Counted from the first letter of the stretch, positions 13,690 to 21,702 are shown. The stretch: 22,551 nucleotides of DNA from an uncultured Eubacteriales bacterium (GCA_958402445.1 CATXTO010000027.1:1-22551); one strand, 5' to 3'. Made by a program: numbers and translations. The notes: generated from the sequence alone by a model not told the origin.

Positions 13690-15303
13690 TTAACAGCATA
13701 GGGTTTCCCGCAGGGTATTTCGGACAGCCCCAGAACCGGCGGTCATGCGGGCGAAGAGCGCCTCCACCCGCGGGCCGAGGCCGGCCTGATACAAATCCAC
13801 GCCGAAAATTTCCGCATTGGAGAGAATCGGCGCCAGCCGGTCGTGGAAGGGGCCGGGTTCGCCCAAGCGAATGCCGGCCAGCGCCTGCGCCAGCTCCGGA
13901 CCCAAGGGGTCCGGGCTGAGCGCCATGGACCGTCCCTGGTCGTCCACGCCCAGGTGATACCGGCAGAACGCGGCGAATACCAAAGGCATGGCCCGGAGGC
14001 TTTCTATCCGTAAGCTTCTGCTGGCCAAATAGGCTTTGAGCGTCTCTCCAAAGCGCACGGCGAGCTTCTGCGAGGTGTCTGTGGCAATTCGCTGGGGCGT
14101 GTCAGGCAGATAGGGGTTGACGAAGCGGACGCCCACCACGGTGTCCAGAAATTCCTTGGGGTCCAGAATGCCGGGGTTCACAGCCACGGGCAGTCCCTCC
14201 GTATAGCCCACGGTCTTAATGAGTTCTACGATGTCCGGGTCCTGCATTTCGTCGCTGATGCGGGAATAGCCCAGCAGACAGCCGAATAGAGCCATGGCGG
14301 TGTGCAGAGGGTTCAGGCAGGTGCCGACCTTCATTTTTTCCGTCAGCTCCACGGTTCGGCGGTCCGTGAACATCACGCCTGCCCGCTCCAGGGGAGGGCG
14401 CCCGTTGGGAAACCAATCCTCGATCACCAGGTATTGCGTCTGCTCGGCGTTGACAAAGGGAGCCACATATGTATTCTTGGTGGTGACAATGGCCTCCGTA
14501 TCCTCGAAGCCGTCCGCTTCCAGCATGGATTTTACCTTGGCGTCGGGCCGGGGCGTGATTTTGTCGATCATACTCCAGGGGAAGCCAATTTTCTTCGGGT
14601 CCTGGAGATAGGCGGAAAAGCCGGGCTGCACCAGGCCGCCATCCTCCCAGCGGCAGGCATATGCCGACACGGCCTGGGAGAGCCTGGCGCCATTGTGGGA
14701 GCAGTTGTCCATACTGACCAGGCTGAGGGGAGCCCCCCCGGCCAGGAACCGATGGTAGCACAGGGCCGCCAGCTTGCCGAGGTAGCTCTCGGGCGCCTGG
14801 GGACCGGCGGCAAAATCCCGGAGCACTGCCGGAAGGTAGGTCCCCTGAGGGTCGGTCAGGCAATAGCCCTTTTCCGTAATGGTGAAGCTGGCCAGTTGCA
14901 GGCTGGGCGCAGCAAAGAGTTCCAGAAGCCGCTGCCAGTCCGCGGTGCCGGGGGAGGCGACCCAGGATTCCGTCACGCTGCCCAGGACTGTTTTGTCGAT
15001 GGAGCCGTCGGATTTGAGGGTGACGTTCAGAGACAGGTTGTCCATGGGACGGTAGGCCTTTTCGATAATCTCTCCGTCGTAGCCCTCAGCCACGATGATG
15101 CCACGGTCCATAACCCCCTGCTCCAGCAGGGTCTGGGCCAGCGCAGCGGGAAACGCCCGGAAAATATTGCCCGCGCCGAAGTGTACCCACTGTGGGGCGG
15201 CGGCTGTGGCGGCAGCCACGGCGGCCCGGTTAAATTTTGGCAGCTGATAGCCCCGGGCCAACCAGGGCACGGGGTCGGCAAGCGCGGCTTGCTTGAGTCT
15301 CAT
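13690..15303 (-). CDS. Mannitol dehydrogenase/fructuronate reductase family oxidoreductase
   Basis: A 537-residue long-chain dehydrogenase of the polyol/hexuronate family. Members interconvert D-mannonate and D-fructuronate (UxuB), altronate and tagaturonate, or mannitol and fructose using NAD(P). The dinucleotide-binding loop is HFGAGNIFRAF (41-51). The substrate/catalytic half shows VSMDNCSHNG (197-205), MIDKITPRP (245-253) and the K...NPLH segment (Lys325, Asn331, His334) expected of the family's Lys/Asn/His active site. Length fits. It lies 21 bp downstream of the LacI-type regulator, in the same operon, and is divergent from the kinase-gnd-larA-like operon, which favours a sugar-acid substrate such as mannonate/fructuronate over mannitol. 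Confidence 0.9.
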   Translation of the reverse strand: MRLKQAALADPVPWLARGYQLPKFNRAAVAAATAAAPQWVHFGAGNIFRAFPAALAQTLLEQGVMDRGIIVAEGYDGEIIEKAYRPMDNLSLNVTLKSDGSIDKTVLGSVTESWVASPGTADWQRLLELFAAPSLQLASFTITEKGYCLTDPQGTYLPAVLRDFAAGPQAPESYLGKLAALCYHRFLAGGAPLSLVSMDNCSHNGARLSQAVSAYACRWEDGGLVQPGFSAYLQDPKKIGFPWSMIDKITPRPDAKVKSMLEADGFEDTEAIVTTKNTYVAPFVNAEQTQYLVIEDWFPNGRPPLERAGVMFTDRRTVELTEKMKVGTCLNPLHTAMALFGCLLGYSRISDEMQDPDIVELIKTVGYTEGLPVAVNPGILDPKEFLDTVVGVRFVNPYLPDTPQRIATDTSQKLAVRFGETLKAYLASRSLRIESLRAMPLVFAAFCRYHLGVDDQGRSMALSPDPLGPELAQALAGIRLGEPGPFHDRLAPILSNAEIFGVDLYQAGLGPRVEALFARMTAGSGAVRNTLRETLCC

Positions 15304-15324
15304 GCGGATATCCTCCTTTTTTGG

Positions 15325-16320
15325 TCAGGTGGAGCCCCGAAAAACAGGGGTACCGGGAATCTTAAAACACTGGTGGGAACGGTTCCCGGCGAAATTCTCC
15401 AGAAGCATGTCCACCAAGGCGGTGCAGAGCTGCTGCACATGGTTATCTACCGTGGTCAGCGCCGGCGTGCAGCAGCGGGCCAGCACGGAGTCGTTATAGC
15501 CTACAATTCGGAGCTGCTCCGGTACCTGCAGCCCGGCGTCCTGGGCAAATTTCAGGGCCGCGGCGGCCAGTAAATCGTCGGTGCTCATGACCGCGTCAAA
15601 GGTCAGCTGGCTGCGAAGCGTGCGGATATAGTCCCGGCAGGCATCGATGTCTCGGTGGGGGCACAAAACGGCGTACTTATCCCGAAACACGCTCCCGTAC
15701 GCCTGATGGGCGTCCCGGATGCCGGCGATTTTATGCCGGACGGAATCGCTCATGGCGTGGTAGAGGAAGAGAATCTGCTCCGCGTCCCGCCGCAACAGGG
15801 AACCCGCCATCTGGTACGCAGCCTGATAGTCGTCACACAGGGCGCAGCAGATGTTTTCCCCCGCTACCTGGCCGCTGAGAATGCCCACGGGAACCTGCTG
15901 CGCGGCCTGCCGGATATAGGAGTTGTCCAGATCGCATTCCTCCACATAATAAGAGCCGGTTAGGATGATAGCATCTACTTTTTTTGACAATAGCCAGTTC
16001 ACATACTTCTGTCGGTCCGCCAAATCGTACCCAGAGCAGCAGAGCAGGCAGTCATATCCTTTTTCCCGGAAGGCCTGCCCCAGATAATACACGGCATTGG
16101 CCAGATACAGGTCGGACGGATCGGTGTACAGAATGCCGATGGTGCGCATGGTGTTGAGGCCCAGGCCCCGGGCGAAGGCGTTGGGCGTATAATTTTCCTC
16201 CGCCATGACGCGCAGCACCTTTTCCCGGGTCTGGGGGCTCACATGGTCGCTGCCGTTGAGCACCCGGGAAACCGTTGCGATGGATACGCCGGATTTTTGG
16301 GAAATGTCATAAATATTCAT
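15325..16320 (-). CDS. LacI family transcriptional regulator of the sugar-acid cluster
   Basis: A 331-residue LacI/GalR-type repressor. The N-terminal HTH and hinge are textbook (YDISQKSGVSIATVSRVLNG, then VSPQTREKVL and NYTPNAFARGL). Residues ~60-331 form a periplasmic-binding-protein-like effector domain (TIGILYTDPSDLYLA, VDAIILTGSY, DAVMSTDDLLAAAALKFAQD, RIVGYNDSVLA). The ATG at 16320 has TTGGAGAAGG upstream. It is first in an operon with the dehydrogenase gene and divergent from the kinase operon. Two near-identical palindromes, TGTAAGTAGTTACA and TGTAAGTACTTACA, sit at the start points of the two divergent promoters and are its likely operators. The effector is probably a sugar acid or phosphorylated derivative. 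Confidence 0.93.
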   Translation of the reverse strand: MNIYDISQKSGVSIATVSRVLNGSDHVSPQTREKVLRVMAEENYTPNAFARGLGLNTMRTIGILYTDPSDLYLANAVYYLGQAFREKGYDCLLCCSGYDLADRQKYVNWLLSKKVDAIILTGSYYVEECDLDNSYIRQAAQQVPVGILSGQVAGENICCALCDDYQAAYQMAGSLLRRDAEQILFLYHAMSDSVRHKIAGIRDAHQAYGSVFRDKYAVLCPHRDIDACRDYIRTLRSQLTFDAVMSTDDLLAAAALKFAQDAGLQVPEQLRIVGYNDSVLARCCTPALTTVDNHVQQLCTALVDMLLENFAGNRSHQCFKIPGTPVFRGST

Positions 16321-16334
16321 AGGCCTTCTCCAAA

Positions 16335-16350
16335 ATGTAAGTAGTTACAT
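16335..16350. promoter_or_regulatory. LacI-type operator 1, at the regulator's own promoter
   Basis: ATGTAA-GTAG-TTACAT is a near-perfect palindrome just downstream of the minus-strand -10 (16364-16359) of the LacI gene, in its 5' leader. It differs at one central base from operator 2 at 16504-16517. Confidence 0.78.
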
Positions 16351-16358
16351 CTGAAAGT

Positions 16359-16387
16359 ATTGTAACACAGAGCCCTGCGGATTGCAA
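16359..16387 (-). promoter_or_regulatory. Promoter of the lacI-type gene and dehydrogenase operon
   Basis: On the minus strand TTGCAA (16387-16382) and TACAAT (16364-16359) are separated by 17 bp. The start point falls at operator 1. Confidence 0.72.
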
Positions 16388-16471
16388 GAGGCGGGGAGTT
16401 CAAAAAATTCACATCTTGCTTGTGGATTTCCAACAAAAAAGAAAGAATGGATCGGAATATCAAATCTCATA

Positions 16472-16500
16472 TTGACATTTGGCTGAAGGCACAGTATATT
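16472..16500 (+). promoter_or_regulatory. Promoter of the kinase-gnd-larA-like operon
   Basis: An exact TTGACA at 16472-16477 and TATATT at 16495-16500 are separated by 17 bp. Predicted start is within operator 2, so bound regulator should block initiation. Confidence 0.85.
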
Positions 16501-16503
16501 GGA

Positions 16504-16517
16504 TGTAAGTACTTACA
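16504..16517. promoter_or_regulatory. LacI-type operator 2, at the kinase operon start
   Basis: TGTAAGTACTTACA is a perfect 14-bp palindrome four bases after the -10, covering the predicted transcription start of the kinase operon. It matches operator 1 in both half sites. The centre is TA rather than the CG usual for many LacI-family sites. Confidence 0.85.
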
Positions 16518-16544
16518 AAAAGAACAAAGGAGCGAAGCCTTGCG

Positions 16545-17621
16545 ATGATGGAATTACGAACGAACTGCCGGTATCAAATTGTGGCGCCCACCAGCATGGG
16601 GGTGCGGATTACGCCGGCCAATCGGCAGCCGGTGTCCGTGAGCAGAGACTACTTTCTCCAGGCCACCAGCGCGGAGAGCAACGTGCTCAATGTGGCGGCC
16701 TCTCTGGGCATGTCCACCAAGGCGCTGACCAATTTTGTTGCGGGCAGTCCCATTGCCGCCTTGATTCAGGCGGAGCTGCGAGGCCGCAACATCGCCTATG
16801 AGGGGCCGGAGGTGCCCCAGGGCGGTCCCTGGGGCTATCGGCACCAGTTTAATATCGCGGATTCCGGTTTTGGCGTTCGGGGCGCCCGGGTGCACAATGA
16901 CCGGGCTGGCGAGGTGGGCCGGATTCTCAACAGCCGGGATTTTGATTTAGAGCGGCTCTTTCGACAGGAGGGGGTGCAGGTGCTGCACCTGTCCGGCCTG
17001 ATTGCAGCCCTGAGCCCCCAGTCTGGCCAGTTCTGCCTGGATTTGGTCCGGGCCGCCAAGGCCGCCGGCACCCGGGTCAGCTTTGACCTGAATTACCGTG
17101 CCTCCTTTTGGGAAGGGCGGGCGGCGGAGCTGCGGCAGACTTTCACGGAGCTTGCGGGCCTTTCCGACATCCTGATTGGCAACGAGGAGGATTTTCAGCT
17201 GGCGCTGGGCTTCCCAGGTCCCGAGGCGGGGGGAAAGGATTTGCAGGGGAAAATCGCCGGCTTTCAGGCCATGATTGGCCAGGTCAAGTCCGGCTTTCCG
17301 GGAGTTTCGGTGTTTGCCACTACCTTAAGGCAGGTGCTCAGCGCTGGGAATAACCTGTGGGGTGCTATTTTGCTGGCCGGAGAGGACTGGTTTGTGGAGG
17401 AGCCCCGTCCAATCGAGATTTTGGATCGCATCGGCGGAGGGGACGGCTTCGTGGCAGGGCTGCTCTATGGGCTGCTTCGGGGCTGGGAGCCGGAGCGCTG
17501 GCTGCAATTTGGCTGGGCCTGCGGGGCGCTGGCCACCACGATGCTGACGGATTTCGCCACACCCTCGGACGAGGAGCAGGTTTGGAGTATTTACGCGGGC
17601 AACGCCCGGGTCAAGCGGTAA
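16545..17621 (+). CDS. PfkB family sugar(-acid) kinase, KdgK-like
   Basis: A 358-residue ribokinase/PfkB-family kinase. Motifs: SAESNVLNVAASLG near 42-55 (substrate-binding start), FDLNYRASFWEG at 180-191 (the D-x-N-x-R...W signature of 2-keto-3-deoxygluconate kinases), GNEEDF at 212-217, and the ATP/catalytic motif DRIGGGDGFVAGLLYGLL with catalytic Asp300; it has GGGD instead of the more common GAGD. AAAGGAG lies 13 bp before the ATG, rather far, but no better start fits. It is first gene of the operon under operator 2, followed after 9 bp by gnd. KDG is the obvious substrate by family, but no mannonate dehydratase or KDPG aldolase is here, and the adjacent 6-phosphogluconate dehydrogenase makes gluconate an alternative substrate. 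Confidence 0.87.
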   Translation: MMELRTNCRYQIVAPTSMGVRITPANRQPVSVSRDYFLQATSAESNVLNVAASLGMSTKALTNFVAGSPIAALIQAELRGRNIAYEGPEVPQGGPWGYRHQFNIADSGFGVRGARVHNDRAGEVGRILNSRDFDLERLFRQEGVQVLHLSGLIAALSPQSGQFCLDLVRAAKAAGTRVSFDLNYRASFWEGRAAELRQTFTELAGLSDILIGNEEDFQLALGFPGPEAGGKDLQGKIAGFQAMIGQVKSGFPGVSVFATTLRQVLSAGNNLWGAILLAGEDWFVEEPRPIEILDRIGGGDGFVAGLLYGLLRGWEPERWLQFGWACGALATTMLTDFATPSDEEQVWSIYAGNARVKR

Positions 17622-17630
17622 GGAGGAACC

Positions 17631-19079
17631 ATGAAGAAAGCGGATATCGGCCTCATCGGCCTGGCTGTGATGGGGGAAAACCTGGCGATGAATATGACCG
17701 CCCACGGCTTCACCGTGGCGGTTTACAACCGGACCAGAGAAAAGGTGGAGCGATTTTTGGCTGGCCGGGCAGCTGGAAAATCGGTTGAAGGCGCGCGCAC
17801 ACTGGAAGAGCTCGTAGCGAATCTGGAAAAACCCCGGCGGATTTTTTTAATGGTCAAGGCGGGTCGGGCGGTGGACGACATGATCGAGGCCCTGCTGCCC
17901 CTGCTGGAGGATGGGGATATCCTCATCGACGGCGGCAACTCTCATTTTCCGGACACCATCCGCAGAACCCGATATGTGGAAAGTCAGGGAAAGCTGTACG
18001 TTGGCACCGGCGTTTCCGGCGGCGAGGAGGGGGCGCTGAAGGGTCCTTCCCTCATGCCGGGGGGCAGCCCCGCGGCATGGCCCCAGGTCAAGCCCATATT
18101 CCAGGCCATCTGCGCCAAGGTAGACGGCGCGCCCTGCTGCGACTGGGTGGGGGAGGACGGTGCAGGCCATTTTGTCAAAATGGTCCACAACGGCATCGAG
18201 TATGGCGATATGCAGCTCATCTGCGAGGCCTATCAGCTCTTGCGGGATGTGGGAGGACTCTCCGCCCCACAGATGCAGGAGGTGTTTGCCCAGTGGAACC
18301 AGACGGAGCTTTGCAGCTATCTCATAGAAATCACGGCGGAAATTCTGGGACACCGGGATGTGGATGGCGCGCCACTGGTGGATAAAATCCTGGACACAGC
18401 CGGCCAAAAGGGCACCGGCAAGTGGACCGGCATCGCCGCCCTGGAGGAGGGGGTTCCCCTGACGCTCATTGGAGAGGCGGTGTTTGCGCGGTGTCTCAGC
18501 GCCAGGAAGGAGGAGCGCGTCCGGGCAAGCCAGATGTATCCCCACAGCCCGGTAGCATGTCCGGAGGACAAGGCTGCCTTTGTGGAGTCGGTTCGGCAGG
18601 CCCTGTACGCGGCAAAAATCATCTCCTATGCCCAGGGCTACTCCCTGATGTCCTCCGCGGCTCAGACCTACGGCTGGAATTTAAACTACGGCGGTATCGC
18701 CCTGATGTGGCGGGGCGGCTGTATCATTCGCAGTGTATTTTTGGGGCGAATCAAGGAGGCTTACGACCGGAACCCCGGCCTGACCAACCTGCTGCTTGAC
18801 CCCTTTTTCCAGGAGGCGGTGGCGAGCCGGCTGCCAGCCTGGCGGCAGGTTGTGGCTACAGCTGCACTACAGGCAGTGCCCTGCCCGGCCATGAGCGCAG
18901 CGCTGAGCTATTTTGACGGCTATACCAGTCAGCGCCTGCCGGCCAATTTGCTTCAGGCCCAGCGGGATTATTTCGGCGCCCACACCTATGAACGAGTGGA
19001 CGCGCCCCGGGGACAATTCTTCCATACCAATTGGACGGGGCGGGGCGGAGACACCACGGCCGACACCTACAGCGTCTGA
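17631..19079 (+). CDS. gnd: 6-phosphogluconate dehydrogenase, decarboxylating
   Basis: A 482-residue enzyme converting 6-phosphogluconate to ribulose 5-phosphate and CO2. The N-terminal Rossmann fold shows IGLIGLAVMGENLAMNM (6-22), and N33-R34-T35 suggests NADP preference. SGGEEGA (129-135) and HFVKMVHNGIEYGDMQ (180-195) carry catalytic Lys183 and Asn187. The family signature ILDTAGQKGTGKWT follows in the helical domain. Length is standard. TAAGGAGGAACC precedes the ATG, 9 bp after the kinase stop. Its place in a LacI-controlled sugar-acid operon, rather than with zwf, points to a catabolic role fed by gluconate (a GntZ-type job) rather than the housekeeping oxidative pentose phosphate pathway. 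Confidence 0.95.
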   Translation: MKKADIGLIGLAVMGENLAMNMTAHGFTVAVYNRTREKVERFLAGRAAGKSVEGARTLEELVANLEKPRRIFLMVKAGRAVDDMIEALLPLLEDGDILIDGGNSHFPDTIRRTRYVESQGKLYVGTGVSGGEEGALKGPSLMPGGSPAAWPQVKPIFQAICAKVDGAPCCDWVGEDGAGHFVKMVHNGIEYGDMQLICEAYQLLRDVGGLSAPQMQEVFAQWNQTELCSYLIEITAEILGHRDVDGAPLVDKILDTAGQKGTGKWTGIAALEEGVPLTLIGEAVFARCLSARKEERVRASQMYPHSPVACPEDKAAFVESVRQALYAAKIISYAQGYSLMSSAAQTYGWNLNYGGIALMWRGGCIIRSVFLGRIKEAYDRNPGLTNLLLDPFFQEAVASRLPAWRQVVATAALQAVPCPAMSAALSYFDGYTSQRLPANLLQAQRDYFGAHTYERVDAPRGQFFHTNWTGRGGDTTADTYSV

Positions 19080-19092
19080 GAAAGGAGCCGGA

Positions 19093-20361
19093 ATGATACC
19101 ACAGGTCAAAATCGCCAGCAAACCGGAGGGGCTGGACAAAGAGGTGATTCGGCAGGCGGTGGCGGACTCCCTGGCGGACTGTCGGGACAGGCTGCGCAAG
19201 GTGCTGCTGATACCACCCGATTTTACGCGGCTGCACTCCAACGCGGGCAGAATCGCAAACCTCTATTATCATTTCTTGCAGGATTCCTGTCAGGTGGATT
19301 TGCTCCCCGCCCTGGGGACCCATGTTCCCATGACGCAGGAGGAATGCGCCCTGATGTATGGGGATATTCCGTTTGAGCGGTTTCTGGTTCATAACTGGCG
19401 CGAGGATCTGGTGAAGCTGGGCCAGGTGCCGGCGGCGTTTGTCAGGGAGGTCTCGGAGGGAATCCTGGACGAGCCCATTGATGTGGAGGTCAATCACCGG
19501 CTTCTGGATGGCGGCTACGACGCAATTCTGTCCATCGGGCAAGTGGTGCCCCACGAGGTGGTGGGGATGGCAAACTACTCCAAAAATGTCTTTGTGGGCT
19601 GCGGCGGCAGTCGGATGATCAACGCCTCCCATGCGCTGGGCGCCTATTACGGACTGGAGCGCCTCATGGGACGAGACCACAGCCCAGTCCGGCGGGTCTT
19701 TGATTACGCCCAGGACCATTTCTTGAAGGACCTGCCTCTGGACTATGCGCTTACGGTCACCACAGCCCCCGGCGGGGAAATCCGTACCCACGGCCTGTTC
19801 ATCGGCGGCGGGCGGGCCGGTTTTGAGCAAGCGGTGCGGCTGAGCCAAGAAAAAAACCTCATCCACCTTGACCGGCCGATTGTCAAGGCGGTGGTGTATC
19901 TGGATCCCCAGGAGTTTAAAACTACCTGGCTTGGGAATAAGGCGGTCTACCGGACCCGCATGGCCGTGGCGGACGGGGGAGAGCTGTTCATCCTGGCGCC
20001 TGGGGTTAAAAAGTTTGGGGAGGATCCGGAGATCGACGGCCTAATCCGCAAGTACGGCTACACGGGACGGGAGCGGATCATGGGCCTGGCCCGGGATCAG
20101 TCGGATTTGCAGGAGAACCTGTCCGCCGCGGCCCATCTGATCCACGGCTCCGCCGACGGCAGATTTCGTATCACCTATTGCACCCGGCATCTGACCCGGC
20201 AGGAGGTGGAGGGAGTGGGCTTTGCCTATCAGCCCTATGGGGAGGCGGCGGCGCGTTACGATCCGGCGGCGCTGCATGACGGCTGGAACCGGCTGTCAGA
20301 CGGGGAAGAAATTTATTTCATTCGGAACCCGGCCTTGGGTCTCTGGGTGGCACCCCGGTAA
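19093..20361 (+). CDS. LarA-like nickel-dependent hydroxyacid racemase/epimerase homologue
   Basis: A 422-residue homologue of lactate racemase LarA (DUF2088 plus C-terminal domain). Diagnostic residues are present with native spacing: PPDFTR (Asp43, Arg46), GTH (His77), and His154, Lys164, His180, whose 10- and 26-residue spacings match His174, Lys184 (pincer-cofactor attachment) and His200 of Lactiplantibacillus LarA. An active enzyme with the nickel-pincer nucleotide is therefore likely; the cofactor genes larB, larC and larE are not in the window. LarA homologues include, as I recall, a characterised D-gluconate 2-epimerase, which fits this operon better than lactate. AAAGGAG precedes the ATG, 13 bp after gnd; a 60-codon upstream extension overlapping gnd is rejected. 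Confidence 0.87.
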   Translation: MIPQVKIASKPEGLDKEVIRQAVADSLADCRDRLRKVLLIPPDFTRLHSNAGRIANLYYHFLQDSCQVDLLPALGTHVPMTQEECALMYGDIPFERFLVHNWREDLVKLGQVPAAFVREVSEGILDEPIDVEVNHRLLDGGYDAILSIGQVVPHEVVGMANYSKNVFVGCGGSRMINASHALGAYYGLERLMGRDHSPVRRVFDYAQDHFLKDLPLDYALTVTTAPGGEIRTHGLFIGGGRAGFEQAVRLSQEKNLIHLDRPIVKAVVYLDPQEFKTTWLGNKAVYRTRMAVADGGELFILAPGVKKFGEDPEIDGLIRKYGYTGRERIMGLARDQSDLQENLSAAAHLIHGSADGRFRITYCTRHLTRQEVEGVGFAYQPYGEAAARYDPAALHDGWNRLSDGEEIYFIRNPALGLWVAPR

Positions 20362-20384
20362 ACCGGCCCAGAACAGATCATGCC

Positions 20385-20429
20385 CGGCGGCGCAGGAATG
20401 GCCTATCGTTCTGCGCCGCCGCAGATTTT
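20385..20429 (+). terminator. Intrinsic terminator of the kinase-gnd-larA-like operon
   Basis: An 11-bp perfect G+C-rich stem (20385-20395 with 20411-20421) with a 15-nt loop is followed by CAGA and five T. It lies 24 bp after the larA-like stop. Confidence 0.82.
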
Positions 20430-20465
20430 TCCTCTAGCGGAATCAAGTTGAAGCGGCCTGCGGAC

Positions 20466-20494
20466 TTGTAAATGCTTGGCAGATGCGGTATGAT
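20466..20494 (+). promoter_or_regulatory. Promoter of the LURP-one-like gene
   Basis: TTGTAA at 20466-20471 and TATGAT at 20489-20494 are separated by 17 bp. The ATG at 20517 follows after a short leader, so upstream in-frame starts that overlap the promoter are unlikely. Confidence 0.68.
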
Positions 20495-20516
20495 AGAAAA
20501 AACTGGGAGGATGCCT

Positions 20517-20990
20517 ATGGAGCTTTTAATTCGCCAGCGCGTATTTTCATGGACAGACACCTATGACGTCTATGATGGGAATCAGCAACCCCGTTATTTT
20601 GTCCGCGCCGAGTTTTTGACGCTGGGTCACCAGATTCACGTCTTCTCTTCTGCTACGGGCCAGGAGGTAGGGACTATCCGGCAGCGGTTGCTGACCTTCC
20701 TGCCTAAATTTGAGATTGCATGCCAGGGGCGGGAGCTGGGCAGCGTGGAGAAGCGATTTACCCTATTTCGCCCCCGGTATGATGTGGCCTACCGGGGCTG
20801 GACCGTGGACGGGGATTTTCTGGGCTGGGACTACGAGGTGCGAGACGGCGCCCGGATGGTGATGCACATTGCCAAGGAGCCATTCCATTGGGGAGATACC
20901 TATGTGCTGCACTACGACAAGCCGGAAGACGAGCTGCCGGGCCTTCTGCTGGTCATAGCCATAGATGCGGCCAATTGCAGTGGTAACTAG
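20517..20990 (+). CDS. LURP-one-related (DUF567/Tubby-like fold) protein
   Basis: A 157-residue soluble protein resembling bacterial LURP-one-related/YxjI-type proteins, a Tubby-like beta-barrel wrapped around a helix. Visible pattern: LLIRQRVFSWTDTYDVYDGN at the start, FLTLGHQIHVFSSATGQEVG, then RQRLLTFLPKFEI, RFTLFRPRYDV, GWTVDGDFLGWDYEV, and a hydrophobic C-terminal helix (LPGLLLVIAIDAAN). No enzymatic motif is known for the family; a membrane-phospholipid-related role has been suggested for Tubby-like folds. GGGAGG lies six bases before the ATG. Its own promoter sits between it and the larA-like terminator, and the HAD gene follows at a short distance. Confidence 0.82.
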   Translation: MELLIRQRVFSWTDTYDVYDGNQQPRYFVRAEFLTLGHQIHVFSSATGQEVGTIRQRLLTFLPKFEIACQGRELGSVEKRFTLFRPRYDVAYRGWTVDGDFLGWDYEVRDGARMVMHIAKEPFHWGDTYVLHYDKPEDELPGLLLVIAIDAANCSGN

Positions 20991-21035
20991 TTCCGAGCTG
21001 GTTATTTTCTGATGGAGGAAGATGAGGCAATGGGG

Positions 21036-21695
21036 ATGACTACCATTTTTTTTGACCTGGATGGTACTTTGACGGATCCCGGCCTGGGAATCACCAATTC
21101 GATTCTGTACGCGCTGGAGCAGATGGGTCGTCCTATACCGCCTCGGGAGAGGCTTTATCCCTGGATTGGACCGCCGCTTCAGGAATCCTTCCAGGCGTAT
21201 GCGGAGATGACGGAGGAGGAAGCTAGGCAGGCCGTAAGCTGGTTCCGGGTGTATTTTGATCGCCAGGGAAAGTTTGAGAACGTGGTCTATCCCGGTATCT
21301 CAAAGCTACTGGCAACGCTGCAGTGGCAGGGGATACGTCTGGCGGTCGCCACCTCAAAGCCGGAGCAGTTTGCCCTGGAAATCCTGGCGCATTTTGACCT
21401 GGCTCCGTACTTTACCGGGGTTTTCGGCAGTGCCATGGACGGGAATCGGAGCCGGAAGGGAGAGGTGCTGGCCTATGCCCTGGAGAGCCTGCGCATACGG
21501 CCGGAGGAGGCTCTGATGGTGGGAGACCGGGAGCACGATGTGCAGGGTGCAAGAGAAAACGGCATGACCTGTGTTGGCGTTCTCTATGGATATGGGGACC
21601 GGGTGGAGCTGGAGTCTGCCGGGTCGGTTCATCTTGCAGAAACTGTGGAGGAATTGGAAGAAGTTTTGCTGCAAATAAAAGAAGAAATGGGATGA
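21036..21695 (+). CDS. HAD-superfamily hydrolase, phosphoglycolate phosphatase-like
   Basis: A 219-residue haloacid-dehalogenase-superfamily phosphatase of the GPH/PGMB (subclass I cap) type. Motif I is FFDLDGTLTD (Asp7 nucleophile, Asp9), motif II VATSKPE, motif III Lys around NRSRKGEVL, and motif IV MVGDREHDVQGA. The small helical cap lies at roughly residues 18-80. The ATG at 21036 is preferred because GAGG lies eight bases upstream and homologues start near MTTIFFDLDGT; ATGs at 21030 and 21012 are alternatives. luxS begins 7 bp after the stop, so the two are likely co-transcribed. The substrate is a small phosphorylated metabolite, not predictable here. Confidence 0.9.
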   Translation: MTTIFFDLDGTLTDPGLGITNSILYALEQMGRPIPPRERLYPWIGPPLQESFQAYAEMTEEEARQAVSWFRVYFDRQGKFENVVYPGISKLLATLQWQGIRLAVATSKPEQFALEILAHFDLAPYFTGVFGSAMDGNRSRKGEVLAYALESLRIRPEEALMVGDREHDVQGARENGMTCVGVLYGYGDRVELESAGSVHLAETVEELEEVLLQIKEEMG

Positions 21696-21702
21696 GCCAT
21701 AT

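Noticed and set aside
14302..15573. Long plus-strand open frame (423 codons) opposite the dehydrogenase and LacI genes
   Set aside because: It spans two well-supported minus-strand genes and their junction; high G+C third positions create such antisense frames.
18913..19092. N-terminal extension of the LarA-like protein overlapping gnd
   Set aside because: The 60 extra codons are the shadow of gnd; AAAGGAG before the ATG at 19093 gives a normal LarA-family start.
18856..19866. Long minus-strand open frame (336 codons) opposite gnd and the LarA-like gene
   Set aside because: Antisense shadow without family motifs or a start signal, crossing an operon junction.
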